Shown piece after piece: positions 12,460 through 25,246 of a stretch of 64,000 bases of DNA. The position numbers and the translations under genes are program-made. Below the pieces are notes generated by a model. That model was not told where the DNA came from. It ran no database searches and saw only the letters and a program-made list of their open reading frames with translations. Position 1 is the first letter of the stretch; each line of letters begins with the position of its first letter. The stretch spans positions 5,444,501 through 5,508,500 of the forward strand of contig NC_132971.1 of assembly GCF_047496725.1 (NCBI RefSeq). The letters run 5' to 3'. The stretch is from Anoplolepis gracilipes. Taxonomy: Eukaryota; Arthropoda; Insecta; Hymenoptera; Formicidae.

Positions 12460-13023
12460 TATATACATATATGTAAGATTAAAAAAGAGTTAAATACAAA
12501 ATTTATGAAAAAAAACCTATTTTTTCTTAATATTATGAAATACGATACAGTTATTGCATTGCTGCGCAATCATATTATTAATGAAAAAAATTATCTTTTC
12601 TGTTAAGTACCTGTTGTGCTGCGTTCTGTAAATTTAACAACGGCTCGGAGCTACGCTTGAGGAAAAGCCGAATCTTGTTTTCTCGCGCCGGCGGTTCTTT
12701 TTTGCGTTGTGGACTCGGAGTTTGATATAACATTTTGTGAAAAACTCTGTAGAAATTATATAAAAAAATTGCTATTACTCTCGTTATCGTTTTTTATATT
12801 AGTTCATTAAACTATTTCTTACAAACCTGCTTCTGGCCGCAAGCACAGCCTTGACGGCGCAAACGGGCTCCCTGGTATCACCGACAAGGAATGTCACGTC
12901 GCAGAGTTCCGGCATACTCGCCAAGAACTTCATATCTTCAGCCAGGCCGGTTTTATTCTCAAAAGTCGAATAATCCGACTCGTCGGCCACTCCTGATCCT
13001 GAAGCCTCTGGCATCGGGCCCAT
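9408..13023 (-). CDS. gprs: BTB-BACK protein, probable serine-enriched protein homologue
   Basis: Minus-strand exons: 13023-12827, 12746-12611, 11942-11904 (39-nt micro-exon), 10920-10803, 10562-10405, 10115-9984, 9912-9730 and 9575-9408. All have GT-AG borders and phases agree, giving 376 aa up to a TAA at 9408-9410. A BTB/POZ fold starts near residue 37 (ELCDVTFLVGD) and is interrupted by a charged, Gln/Ser-rich insert (about 70-125). It resumes at HHTLIIEEFEPDVFRQL, and a BACK-like helical domain follows (about 175-320). The tail is Ser-rich (RSMSVQSSLDPYGSNTTLSS). BTB-BACK proteins are usually adaptors for ubiquitin ligases or transcription; this one's role is not known to me. I recall this sequence type as insect 'serine-enriched protein', and the symbol is from memory. 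The true start may be further upstream, because the frame continues 2 codons before this ATG to a possible acceptor at 13029. The frame also stays open after the TAA (see the next entry). Confidence 0.9.
12386..12456. repeat. (TAAA)n-(TA)n microsatellite in a BTB gene intron
   Basis: A tetranucleotide AATA run passing directly into a TA run, inside the intron between coding exons 2 and 3. Confidence 0.9.
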
Positions 13024-14239
13024 ATCTTCCTGGGTTTTTTTTTTTCAGAAAGAAAATGAGTAATAAAAATTATTTGTAATTGAAATTCATTTTTGCCAAT
13101 TATTTAATTTTAATTATTTAATTCCGTAATTACATATATTATTTATCATATAAAAGTTATTTTTATCACGACGTATAAGTAGCATTTACATTTATTTATC
13201 CGTGATAAAAGAACAACGCTTATAAGCGAAAAATTTGTTCAATAATTATTGTGTACACAAGACTAGTGCGCAGGCTTCGATAAAAATATCATGGCCTTTT
13301 ATAATAATATGTTACATATGAGGGAAATGCGTAAAAAATGATGCTTTCATCCATAAACTATTATTCAAAACAGTAATTTTTTTTATTGCTTCATTTACTT
13401 TGCGTCTTTATAAAGTAATTTATAGTTTAAACGCATATATTATTTCCAAGACATTTAATGTATGGATTTGTTTTATATTTTGTATACGCTATCACACACG
13501 CTATCAACAAATCACTCGAAAAAAATTCTTATATTAAAAGTTTTGTTAAAGTTGTAAAGTGATAAGCGTTTTTATCAAGAAAAAAAATCTGCAAACTTGT
13601 CGATAAAGTCTTTCTTGATAAAAGAGTGTACTATGCCTTATATAAACGTGACTATTATTGGCAACGTAGTTAGTCTACTAAAAGAAAAGTTTCTTATCAG
13701 ATTTAGAAAAATGACGTCCATATGCTTCGATCCAATTTGTTAATCCTGTCAATTTTAATCCTGCTACTTATTGCCATCACTTGTTAAACAATTGAAACGA
13801 ATAATGCTAGTCTACAAGAAATATATCAAGAAAACATATTATTCATATTATTCATATTATAATATATTAAATACATTCTTTTTTATAATACTCTCTTTTT
13901 TCAATTTTATTTGTGTGTACAATATTATTTTTATTATATTAAATCTATTTCAAAGAATTAACATCAATTGTTTGTTTAAAAAAACGTTGATATAAGCAGT
14001 TTGTTACTTTTAGAAATATCAGAATTAGTCCTTTGATTGTGAAAAAGATATTTTAAATAAATTAATATTTAATTAATTTTCTTAATTATTAATTATTTTA
14101 CTTAATAACAATTATAAATGTTTTAAATAATTAATTTCAATTGTGCAAATAACAGAGAATGATAAAAGGAAAATAACAACAAATGTTCAAGAACAAGTAA
14201 ATAGGAAAAGTGCTCTGATGTATAAAGCAAGTGTGTTAC

Positions 14240-14332
14240 CTGTTGCTTTGGTCCCGGAGCCTCTTCGCTTGCCGGGCTGCTTTTGCCCCGAAAAAACACT
14301 TTTAACTCACTTCTCGAATGTCGTTGATAAAA
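14240..14332 (-). CDS. Candidate upstream exon of the BTB gene
   Basis: On the minus strand a GC-richer segment ends in a strong donor (CAACAG|GTAACA). Its open frame (last residues SPASEEAPGPKQQ) would join in phase to GAA GAT ATG at the acceptor by 13029. The frame is open back to a TGA just above 14332 but contains no ATG, so a further 5' exon would be needed, or this is 5' UTR. Pro/Ser/Glu composition suits the disordered N-terminus that follows. This is supported by splice grammar only; the acceptor could lie inside this interval, for example CAG| at 14277. Confidence 0.4.
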
Positions 14333-17187
14333 TCAGTCGGTCGTTAGCTGAATCGAATGTGCAAAAGAAAAAAAAATTAATTACTAATGTAAAATTTATA
14401 AAACTTGCAGTAAAAATAAATTAATTATTTAATAATAAATTACTATAAAAATAAAACATTTTTTATCATTAATATTTATAACGTTAATTGAATACATCTA
14501 ACAGCATAATTTCGTAAATTGAGAAGCACAACTGTAAATACTATATTTTTAAAAATTAAAACTTAAAATATAAAGGCAATCGAGTAATGATTTACTTGAC
14601 AATATTAAAATAATCTGAGATAGAAATTAATTAAAATTGCACCGGAATCTATCAAGATATTTCGAGATCGTGATACAAATACCTAGAGATCTGTCGTATC
14701 GAGCTGGGGGTGCAATCGACGTGGGATTGATCGCGGAGCTTCCCAGTGCACGGAATAAAGCTCTTCGAAACGAACGCTATCACTCTATCACGGAAGAGAA
14801 ACAATTTGATCGTAGAAGAAGATGTACGCGAATGTCAGTTCCGGTTATCGTCTTCGTGCTCGATTCGAGAAGGTCCGGACGCGTCAGAGGTTGGATTCGT
14901 GAATGGGTATACGATCAGAGAGAGAACAGGGCGAAGTCTCTTGAGCAAAGAGTCGGACAGATGCAGAACTTCCTTTCGATGGGGTGACATTGTGGCGCCT
15001 GCGTCATGTTGGGATACCGACGACGCCCGCTTCTACGCCGGCTCGACCCGGAGGACCTTCCTCCAATCGAACAGGATAGTTTCACGCGAGGCCTTATCCT
15101 TGGACCGAGTGATTGATTAAATATCACTTACAATTAGTGTCATTCTGTTTGATACACAAGATTTGATAGAGTTGCATTTTGTTCATGTCATTATTTTTCA
15201 TTTTTAACAATACGTCTATTTAAAATTTATATCTAAATTGTATAAGTATATATACTTATATGTTTTACGAATTTCCATCTTGAATTGTGAAATTTTTCTT
15301 TTTACGAAATGTGGACTATATACATGTATTTTGTATAATAATTTATACAATTATATATTAATTATATACATTTATATTTATAGAGAGATTTATAAGAAAT
15401 TTTTCAGGTACACAATCTTATAGTTTTAATTTTTTTAAATTTTGTAATTGCATTTTAATAAATTTTTCCCTGGAGAATAAAATTTCACATAATAAACATA
15501 ATATTAGATACATAAAGAACTTCAATTATTCTGAAAAAAATATATTTTTTACATTACTCGAAGAATTTTCAAATTATCTGTTTTTCAGATATTAATATTT
15601 TATCGCGTAAGATCTTGATATCATTTGTGACAATTCACAAGCGAGCAATGAAAACGAATGTGTAATTTAAATTCTACTAATATCCAGGTCAAGCTCAAAA
15701 TCTGGCATTGTGGAGTCATTCATGTCGGTAAAAAATTTTTTTTATCTCTTTCCAAAGGACTCTGCTATCTTCTCTTAATTAATATGACTCGATATCGCAA
15801 CAAGTTGCAATATGATTTAAAGACGCGAAGAAAATAATTTGACTGTGATATCTTTGAATACATTAATTCTATTTATAAATATTCTTAGATATTTATAGAA
15901 ATATTGCAATGTTTAAAATAAAATATATAGATGAATTATTTAGATCCTGACATAATGATATTAATAAAATTATTAATATAAATAACAAAATAATTAAGAG
16001 AATCTACTATTTTCTCTCTCTCCCCCCCCCCCTCTCTCTCTTTCTCTATTTAAATTTTAATTGAAAGTATCTAGTTTAAATATTACTTCTTATATTTCTT
16101 GTGTGTTTTACGTTAATTATAAAAATTTTAAAAATACTCTAGAATTTTTTTTTCAAAAATTTATAAATCTTTAATGTTCAATTTTTTCTCATAAACACAT
16201 ACAAATAAAAATTTATGAACAAAGATCAAACCATTGTTAAGGGTAATTCAAACACAAGTTTCGAATTGCGCCGAAGCAATCCTCGCAGGATTTTCATCCC
16301 CTTTTACTCGAGTGGAGTCTCTAGGACAGCGAGATGCGGCGACGAGGACGCCTGCGCCAGAATAACGAGCGATTTCATTCTCGTTTACGTAGCAACCCCC
16401 TCGATAATTGGTGAACGGTTCGATAGATAGGAGCGGTTGGTCGTAATGAGCAAGGATATCATTAGCACAGAAAGCTTTCCCATGTCGGACGTAGATGTGA
16501 AATATGTAACTGTAATTCACATCGCCGCTCCCAGTTTCCAAGCCAATCGCCAAATTGTCGGTACGACGACAACACCCCGTCCCGCCATTCCGTCATGAGA
16601 TTTTTCCGGCGTTATTATTGATCCTTGGCGAGACCGCCGTTTACCTTGCTCCTCGAAACAGCGGAACTCGTGGGTGGCCGGAATTGGGTCAGGGCTAACT
16701 GAAAGTATGCCACGTTCCATTTTCATGTAACGTCCCGGGCTTCTTTATGGAAAGCTTATATTTATGCTTCTTTCGAATATACCACTTTACATGTTCACGG
16801 CCATAAGTACAGAAACATCTCCTTTATACGTATTGTAAATACGAGTAAATTTTAATTTATGATATTAAAGATCAGAATAAGATACGAGGGACAGAGGGAA
16901 GCTTTGAAAACTATTAGTAACATAAAACAACATCGATTTATTCAACACAAATACTTGCACATTATGATAGAGGTTTGTAGTAATGTATATATATAATGAT
17001 ATAGTAATATTTATATATACACGAAATAAGGCACGTTCGATATTACATTAATTAAACGCGCGACGAACACCGTGCGCAGGAAACATTGTTCCGGCGCGTA
17101 ATCGCTTTATTCGCGTTTTTTTATTACTATCAATCTCACCTCCCATCCTCTTACGATATGCAACGTCCTTACCAAACGTAGAAAATG

Positions 17188-17189
<2 letters not shown>

Positions 17190-17270
<81 letters not shown>
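17190..17270. repeat. (TA)n microsatellite
   Basis: About 80 nt of TA with two single-base interruptions, lying between the BTB and pgant genes. Confidence 0.9.
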
Positions 17271-17531
17271 GAATCTGTATAAACTTCGACGACTTGCACT
17301 CGCGAGTAATCTACGTCGACTATCAGGACCGATAATCGCAAAACAGGTTTCCTCGTTCGAGATTATCCGCGACATACAATCACGCTCCCTAAGCTATTCA
17401 ACGTGTCTTGTGTCTCGCATTGGCAAAAATTGCGGTTTTGAAAAACTTGATTAGCCCTAAAATGAAAACCGCTAGTTAGTTGTATCTAATTAAGCACACA
17501 TTCGTACATAGGTCAGCGCTAATTCGCTGCT

Positions 17532-17535
<4 letters not shown>

Positions 17536-17564
<29 letters not shown>
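17536..17564. repeat. (CT)n microsatellite
   Basis: A pure CT run between the BTB and pgant genes. Confidence 0.9.
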
Positions 17565-17567
<3 letters not shown>

Positions 17568-20105
17568 TTTTTCTCTTTTTCTATGGAGTCTTTTATGCAA
17601 TTAAACATATGTTAACGCATTCACACATTCACGACTAATTACACGCGAAATCGCAAACCTGAATGCAACGCGGTTTATTCGTCCGCGAAAAATGCAAACC
17701 GCAGCTTTACATTTTTCGTTGCGATTTCTGAACATCTTATTTGGCTGATTTTTAAGAGAATACGTTTCACTTTTTTTTCTTTCAGATTTGCTTTTTAAAA
17801 AAAGATACATAAGTAATATTTAAATTTTGTTTGCCGTATTTTCTTCTTTCTTTTTTCTTGTTTCTTCCTTTTTTTTAATAAATTAAATATATTTTTTATA
17901 TAAAATTTAACGAAGAAGAAAGAGATATGTATAAAATTGCATCATGTGATGATGAAACTCGTAAAAACTTAATAGAGAACACAAGTTACTTTCAAAATAA
18001 TAAAAATCGTCGACACAATTATCATATGTGTTTCTAGATATGTAGTAATCTACGATTTTGTTGGCACGCAAAAATATTTTTGTTGCCTTACAATTAAATT
18101 ATTTTTGTTTTCTTACAATTAAACTGCCTGAAAAATTGCATGAAAATTGTCAGACAATGCCGTAGTTACATAATAGACATTTTTCAGGAAAATATCTTGT
18201 AGATTTATAATTATAACAAGCGAAAAGACTTGTTAATTATTATAATCTCAATTTTTTAATAGAAGAATTGTGTTATTCTTTTATGTCGACTTTTGTTCGC
18301 ATCGTGATATGTAGTTAAAATTATAGCAAAAAACTCATGATTTTCCATAAAAGTATACTCTGTTTGTGGAGTATTCATTAGCAGATTTACATATTCAACT
18401 AATCGCTGTTTCGCAATTACGAGTTATTTGTTCGCGACTGTCGAAAGCGAAGATAAGAGAAGTTCACGGATTAATAGTTCATGTATATTCACATATTTAG
18501 AGAACACTTCATTCGACTTACTTAGGCGGTACTTATATCCTGAACTGGCATCAAAACATCATATCTTACACGAATGTACAAACAAGATGAAACAATTCGT
18601 CTGTATTTTCGGAATGTTTCGCCGTTCTACTTTTCTTCTGCGCACTTCTCTTAAAATTACCTATAAATATCTAAATTAAAAATTAAAAAGAAAATATTCT
18701 TTTTATTACGCCAAACGTCGCTGTCTTTGTTTTATCGTTTCGGCCGTTCTGGAATGCAAACTTTATCTCCGAAAAGATTATAAGAAAGACACTACGTTGG
18801 GCGATCAACGAATGCCATCGCGGATCGTCGAATCGTCGACTGATGCAATATGACGCATCTGAAAACTACTTTAACGTGCAGAATAATGTTAGGAATGGAT
18901 CAAAATTATCGTACATGCTTTGCGATAAAATGAATAATAGAGATCTGTCGTCTGCATTGATTACAGATACAAACAGCTACTAATTTTAAAAATTCCTCCA
19001 GTATCAACAAATAATCAAAGAGACAAATTTGCTAAAATTAAAAATAAACCATGATTGCGAGATATTTTGTATGCCGTTGCATGAGAGAACAAATCCAGTT
19101 ATTTTAACGCAACGTGCGTTAAGAGAGTTATAATTCCTATCGCGTTTCTTTCGAACTCGCACATGGCACTCTGAGTTAATAGAAGGTTATGACTGCGCAA
19201 ATATCGTCTAATACGATCTCCTTAAATCATTCGGTGCACGCGATTACAAGTTTTTTTAACGACGATACGTGCTCGTTATTTTAGTTGCACCGTTGAGTTT
19301 GTCACTAGAAGTTAGAACAAGCTTACAATGAGAATATTTTAAATTTGGCACTTGATGCTTTCTAAAAGATAACCATTGCATTTGTTCAGACTTATTGAAG
19401 ACATTTTGGAGTTTGTCCTTGGAAATTGTCTCGGCGTATTATAATATAGAAAAAAAAGTGAGATTATTTATACTATAATCTACTCATTTGTCATCTCGGC
19501 CGACAATCGACGATTCGCTCGCAAGAATCGATTCGTTCCTGCGATGGCACCGAGCATCCCGCTTCCTTGATTCTCATGGAAGCGCGAACGATCAGCGAAC
19601 GAAAATGACGATCGAGACCTATTCGGAGGTCGATACGATCACGTTCGTTCATGATCCTATCCGGGCCAATCTTTCGCAATACTACAAATACTTGGGGCAA
19701 CTACAACTCAAGTCAACAGCATGTGGCGCAGAGAAATTATTCTAATTAAATGCAATTTCTTGAGTAAAAAAATTTTCTAAGTATATTGTCCTCGCGAATG
19801 TTTCGTTGCATCGCGATCTTCCGCTTGGTTCTCCACACTTGGTTTCGATCTCGCCGATGAAATGATAAAGGAACTTCTGTCCAATTGTTTGTCGTCGAAT
19901 ATCGAGGAATCGCGTGGAGTTTGCTTCGATTCTTCAAGCGGACTGGAATGGGGTTTCGCAGGAGAATTTTCCTCGATATTTCGGAATTGTGAGATATTTA
20001 TCTGCCGAAGCGAGTCTTGGCGATCGAGTATCGTTTCCCTGGCAGCCAAGATCCAACGACCTGACCGAGATTATTGTGCGAATGACGACGCGAGAAGGCG
20101 CGGTA

Positions 20106-21783
20106 TCACAGCTTCGACGGGTCGTAATTCTCGAAGGACCATCTCTGTCTGGGTGCGTTGGGTGAACATTCTTCCATCACTAATTGCTGTTTGCTTTCTG
20201 TAATCGCCAAACACTTGTCGCTGCTGCCATGCCTGATGTGATTAGTCTAGAAAAATATAATTCGAATATTGATTGAGTTTTCTTTTTAGTTAAAATAACT
20301 TAAATAGAAGATTTATTTAAGAATTAATTTTATAAAAGACAATCCATTACCTGAGGGCTGTAGATCCATTGTTGATTCCCTTTACTGCCGTGGCAGGGAT
20401 AAAGAATTACGTCGCTACCGCTGTAGTCCAGGCACGACTCGTCTCGACGGATTTCACCCGTCTTGCTGAGCATCCAGTACTGCAACGAACAATCTCTATT
20501 AATATCTCTAGAATTTTAACATTTACAAGCCTGCCTACGATCGACGGTTCTGGTATACGCCATCACGAAAAAAAAAAAAAAAAACAAACAAAAGTTTTGC
20601 ACAGATAGGGGAAAAAGATTGCCTTTAATAAAATTGATATATACGAAAACAGATTTTATTATTATATACGAGCAAAAGAATTTGACGTAAACAAAACACA
20701 TGAGAGTAGTATTTTTAATAAATTCCTCTCGATAATATATATTTTTTTACAAAGCGTCCGCACCCGCATTATTGTGAATTTATTTACCTCCGAAACGAGG
20801 ATATTTACAATCGCGGCGATATCCGCTACACATAAACCGCAGAAACGCAAAGCACTGTAAAATTGTTGGGATCTGCGTTTATAATCTCATCGTATTGTGT
20901 GTTTGCCGCGTGTGAAAATAAGCGTCATGTGATCTCGCGAGGGAGATTATTATCGCGCGCGGTGGCTGCGGGTAGACGCGGATTTTCGCGGGTATTACAT
21001 AGAACGAGCGAATCGATTTACACGCGCCGCTCGCAAAACAGCGTGTGTCAGCGAGGGTGTGAGCGAGAAATGCGGCTAACAGTTATTTACCGCGCGGGTG
21101 ATGCGCGGGGATCGATTTAGGTCTCGCGCGAAGTCGGAGAACGCGTCAAAGCGAGCCACGTCCATAATGAACGCCCGATAATCGAGTCCAGTGGTCCTCG
21201 AAATTACACTCATCTGACCGGCCGCTGTTTGTGCAATTTCAGCCGCCTGGAATTGACAGCGGACGCCGACGAGCCGCGACGTGTCGACCCCATAAAGGCG
21301 ATTGACCCTCGGAATTTTATGCGCGTTTCCGTTTCCAGAGCGAGAGTCAAAGGCACCAATTCATTGAAGAGAAACGTGAGAGTTTATTTTAAAGAAAAAA
21401 ATTTAAGAAAAAAAGACGCAAAAGATAATACAATATACGAATGAACGGAGCGAAAACTCGTTACAAATTTGCATATATTCGCGGTCGTAATTATCACTAA
21501 TTTAATAGTGGCGAGCGGGCGCAGACTATGAATTGGGACTGCGGCTGTCAGAACCATCGAGTCGACAATATAGTTGTTTTGAAGTGCTTTACAAGTATAA
21601 TTAGGGATAGTGGACACGGGATAACGAGAAGCAAGCATTCACTGCACACATGCATCATCAAGCATCGTTAGCCATGCACGACCCGCGTTCCATTCTGCCT
21701 GAAATTCTCAAATCAGAGCGTGTTAAATTATGTTTGTCTGTACTATAATACAAATATGTTACATATGTTATACATACACTCTA

Positions 21784-21872
<89 letters not shown>

Positions 21873-23289
21873 TACACACACACACACTTATACACACACA
21901 TCTTGTTATATATCGCATGCTCATATCTACAATAATTGCATTATTTTTTTGCTGTCAAAATAACAAATGTGGTAGAATAAATGAAACGATAAAATAGTCA
22001 TCGGCGTTTAATTGGAATTTCATGAAAAATGCATGTGTCAGTTGTGTGTGCATGTGTGTGTATGCACATTGTGGACAATCGCGAGCTTCGTAATTACAAC
22101 GTGACACGACGCGATGTTTATATCATGATCCCCGAGCACACATAATACCGATGATAATTCCGTACACGCGCGTAGCCCAGATACGCATTGTAGCCGCCAT
22201 AAACTGACCACTCGACGACCGCAACGCGGCTATCTCGCGCGAACCACTCACCTTCCATCCGATGATACGATTATTCGTCTTCCATCATCCACGATCGCGA
22301 CTGATCCCCGATCACCCGTGCGCAGCATCCCTAACGTGATGCACATATGGGGTTGCGACTTTATCAGCGTCACGCGGGCGACGATCGAAAGCGTAATTGC
22401 CGTGAAACCATGGCTTAATTGCCAGAGTCAACAACGAAATTAAAGCAGCGCTTTACTGGCAGGCTAAGCAAGCTTTGACCGATTGTGTTTTTGGTTGTCC
22501 AAAACCAGTTGCCACGCTTGTTAAACGTTTCTGTGTGTGGGCGCGTGTATGTGTGTGAGTGAATCACGGAACCACCTACGCACGTGTGTACGTTCTATTT
22601 CGTACGGACTTTAATAGTAGCCCGCGCAGCGACCGACGAGTGCAAGAAATAAGATAAAGGGTGGATTTACGAGGCGATTCGAGTCGAGTGACAAAATGTA
22701 AGCTCGCTAATGAAACTGCTGTTATTTTCTATGTATATATCGCTGTTACTGTCAACGTGATTTTAAAAAGTACAAAAACAACTAAACCATGTACCTTTTT
22801 GCATATATTACATTTATTTCCGGAATTATTCGTCGTGTCTCTTCGTTTTACGATAAAATTCTATACAAAGGATAAAAAAGTAAAGCTTTTGAAATATTTA
22901 CAGCCTGTTTTCCTTTCTTGACGAATCATAGAAGATAGACAAATATATCGATAACTAAATAAAAATCTACCTTATACCATATCAACGTAAGCTACAATAA
23001 TAACCTAACCCGTGAATAGTACCGTGCCAAAACGTAGCGATTGAGGTCATCGCACTGAGAGGTAGTAGGAACATGGATTGATGGGCACCTACACCAGATT
23101 AGCGACGCTACTAATCGCGTTAAGACGCAGGGCGATTAGTGGCGAGTTAGCGTGCACGCGAGCACACAGATGTTCCGAGAATCAATCTTTACAAGTCGCA
23201 TTGTATCTTTCTGACTCCAAAGCCATACATTAGACCAGATGCATCTGTCACTCATCCGTCAACCGGTTAAAAAAGCTATGAGTGAGAGA

Positions 23290-23341
<52 letters not shown>

Positions 23342-25204
23342 GAGAGAGATAGAGAGAGCTTCACACTCGATATATTCTATCGTTTTATTTGGCACCCGAG
23401 ATTATGTGACGTAGCGGCTTTATTCGTATACCTGATTGCCGCCTTGACGATGACACGGATACAAGCCCACCGGCTGATGCAGGTCTTCCGATTTCCCAGG
23501 TGAATCAATGCATATTTCGCTAGCGATCTGTCTAATCTGCGTTGGAGAATACAACAGAAGGTTCACACGATTACTGACAGATAAAAGACTCGGTATTACT
23601 CGATGTTTCGTGCGGCCGCACGATTTTACCCTATTTGCCACCTATTCGAGAATCAAGCAGCTGGAAGCGCGAGCAAACATACAAACATACGCACATTCAT
23701 ACAGAGAATGAACGCTCGTACGATTAGGTACGTCATTGGGGAAATGATAGCGCAGATCGATATCACCAATGAGACGGAAACTCGATTTTCTAGTAATTTG
23801 GTATTATAGCTTCGATCAGAGCTTCGTGGTGGAATTATGGGACGCACATTTCGCCAAACGAGCGATCCACGTATGTTGTTTACTCACGCAGGATTATACG
23901 ATAATAATTAGGCTAAATATCGATGGTCTGCTACTAACAAGCACTATTGTTTGATAACTACAACAGTCAGTCTCATATGTCGAGCAGTAGAATAAGAGAT
24001 ACCGATGTTATTACAATAATATTAATACAGTTCATCAAACTTTTACATAAAACTTTTTTCTGGCATTCTTTAATAAATTAATCATTAAAATTTGATTATA
24101 GAGTTTTTTCCACTTTCTATTTATATCACGTGTTGTTAGTTTTTGACATTGTTGTGCAACAAAGGCTGCTCATAGCAGGCGTTACGATGTCTTGAAACTT
24201 AGTGTCAAACACCACCAGCAATGGCAAATAAAACTTTGAAGTCAAACAAAATTCAATAAAAAAAAATCGTGTTTCCGTTTCAAACTTTGTATGCGCACAC
24301 ATTTTTACACATCAAGCGCAGACAGGTGTTTCGCGGGACAGTGTGCTTTGTGACGAAGAAATTTCTTCGCACTGACGATGTCTATTGTACCTGATTTCCA
24401 CCCTGTCGATGGCAGGGATACAGTCCGCATGGCTTGTGCAAGTCTGCCTTGCGGGCAGGTGAATCCAGACAAGTGTTGCCGCCCTCGCCGAGATTTCGGA
24501 CCTGTTTGTTATTAGTAAGTTTTTCGAACATTAATATTTACCCATTTCACCATTAGTAAAACCCAAAAGATATATACATATTAATAAAATTATTTATATA
24601 CATTAAGAAAAGAAAAGCATCGTCAATGAGATTGCATTTCATATCTATATTCTTGATATCCGTAAGTATAATATTATTTTTATAGCTTGACATTCCACTA
24701 TAAAACCTTTTGAATTAAAATAGAAAATTATTCTCTCTTAACTGAATTAAGCAAGTTAGATATCATTTTGTTTGAAATGTCGACACAAAAAGACGCTGAC
24801 GTTGCTTTACTTTAATAATAGGGTTTAAAAATACATGTCCGACAAATATAGATTGCTTCTCTACACCTGAAAAATAATTGGATTAACAGAATTATATACA
24901 CACTTTGGAAACAAGATTCATTATTTCGCGCATTTCTGTATTTCGCGAGAGTCCTACGATAGAATATGAAAAGGGCACAAAGCCAATTTCGCCGTCGCAC
25001 GATTTTATTTTTTTTTTCCGAGCACAGATTTGCTGCATGTCTGAAAAAGCAGGACCGCATAGAGACTACAAACTGCGTTCTCCATTTTTCAAATAGACGG
25101 AAACAAATCGAAAATGAGGGATGCTCGTATTTTGTTCGGTCCGATATGTGTTCGCAACCGCACGTTTACGGCGCGTGCGTGTGTGCCTGTGTAAAAACAC
25201 ACCT

Positions 25205-25246
<42 letters not shown>

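Larger units (their letters stand above)
14333..20105. other. Region between BTB gene and pgant stop, no certain gene
   Basis: Contains the pgant 3' UTR next to 20105, and should contain the BTB promoter and any 5' exons. GC-richer islands at about 14640-15120 and 16215-16740 could be 5' UTR exons or control DNA; their open frames (both strands) show no recognisable protein. Simple repeats: a C/CT run (about 16015-16045), a TA run (17190-17270) and a CT run (17536-17564). An AATAAA on the minus strand at 18707-18702 is one possible pgant polyadenylation signal, implying a 1.4-kb 3' UTR, but others exist. Confidence 0.5.
20480..23431. other. Pgant intron downstream of the alternative lectin exons
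   Basis: About 2.95 kb, with CpG-bearing sequence near 20900-21350 and 22080-22660. It contains the long CA run (21790-21900) and GA run (23283-23359). No further lectin-like exon was found here. Confidence 0.6.

Noticed and set aside
14637..15120. Overlapping plus-strand frames in a GC-rich island
   Set aside because: Two frames and the opposite strand are all open and none resembles a protein; more likely 5' UTR or control DNA.
16215..16726. Minus-strand frames of 101 and 69 codons
   Set aside because: No family motif and no convincing splice sites; kept only as an unexplained island.
21720..21963. Thr-His repeat 'protein'
   Set aside because: It is simply the CA microsatellite translated.
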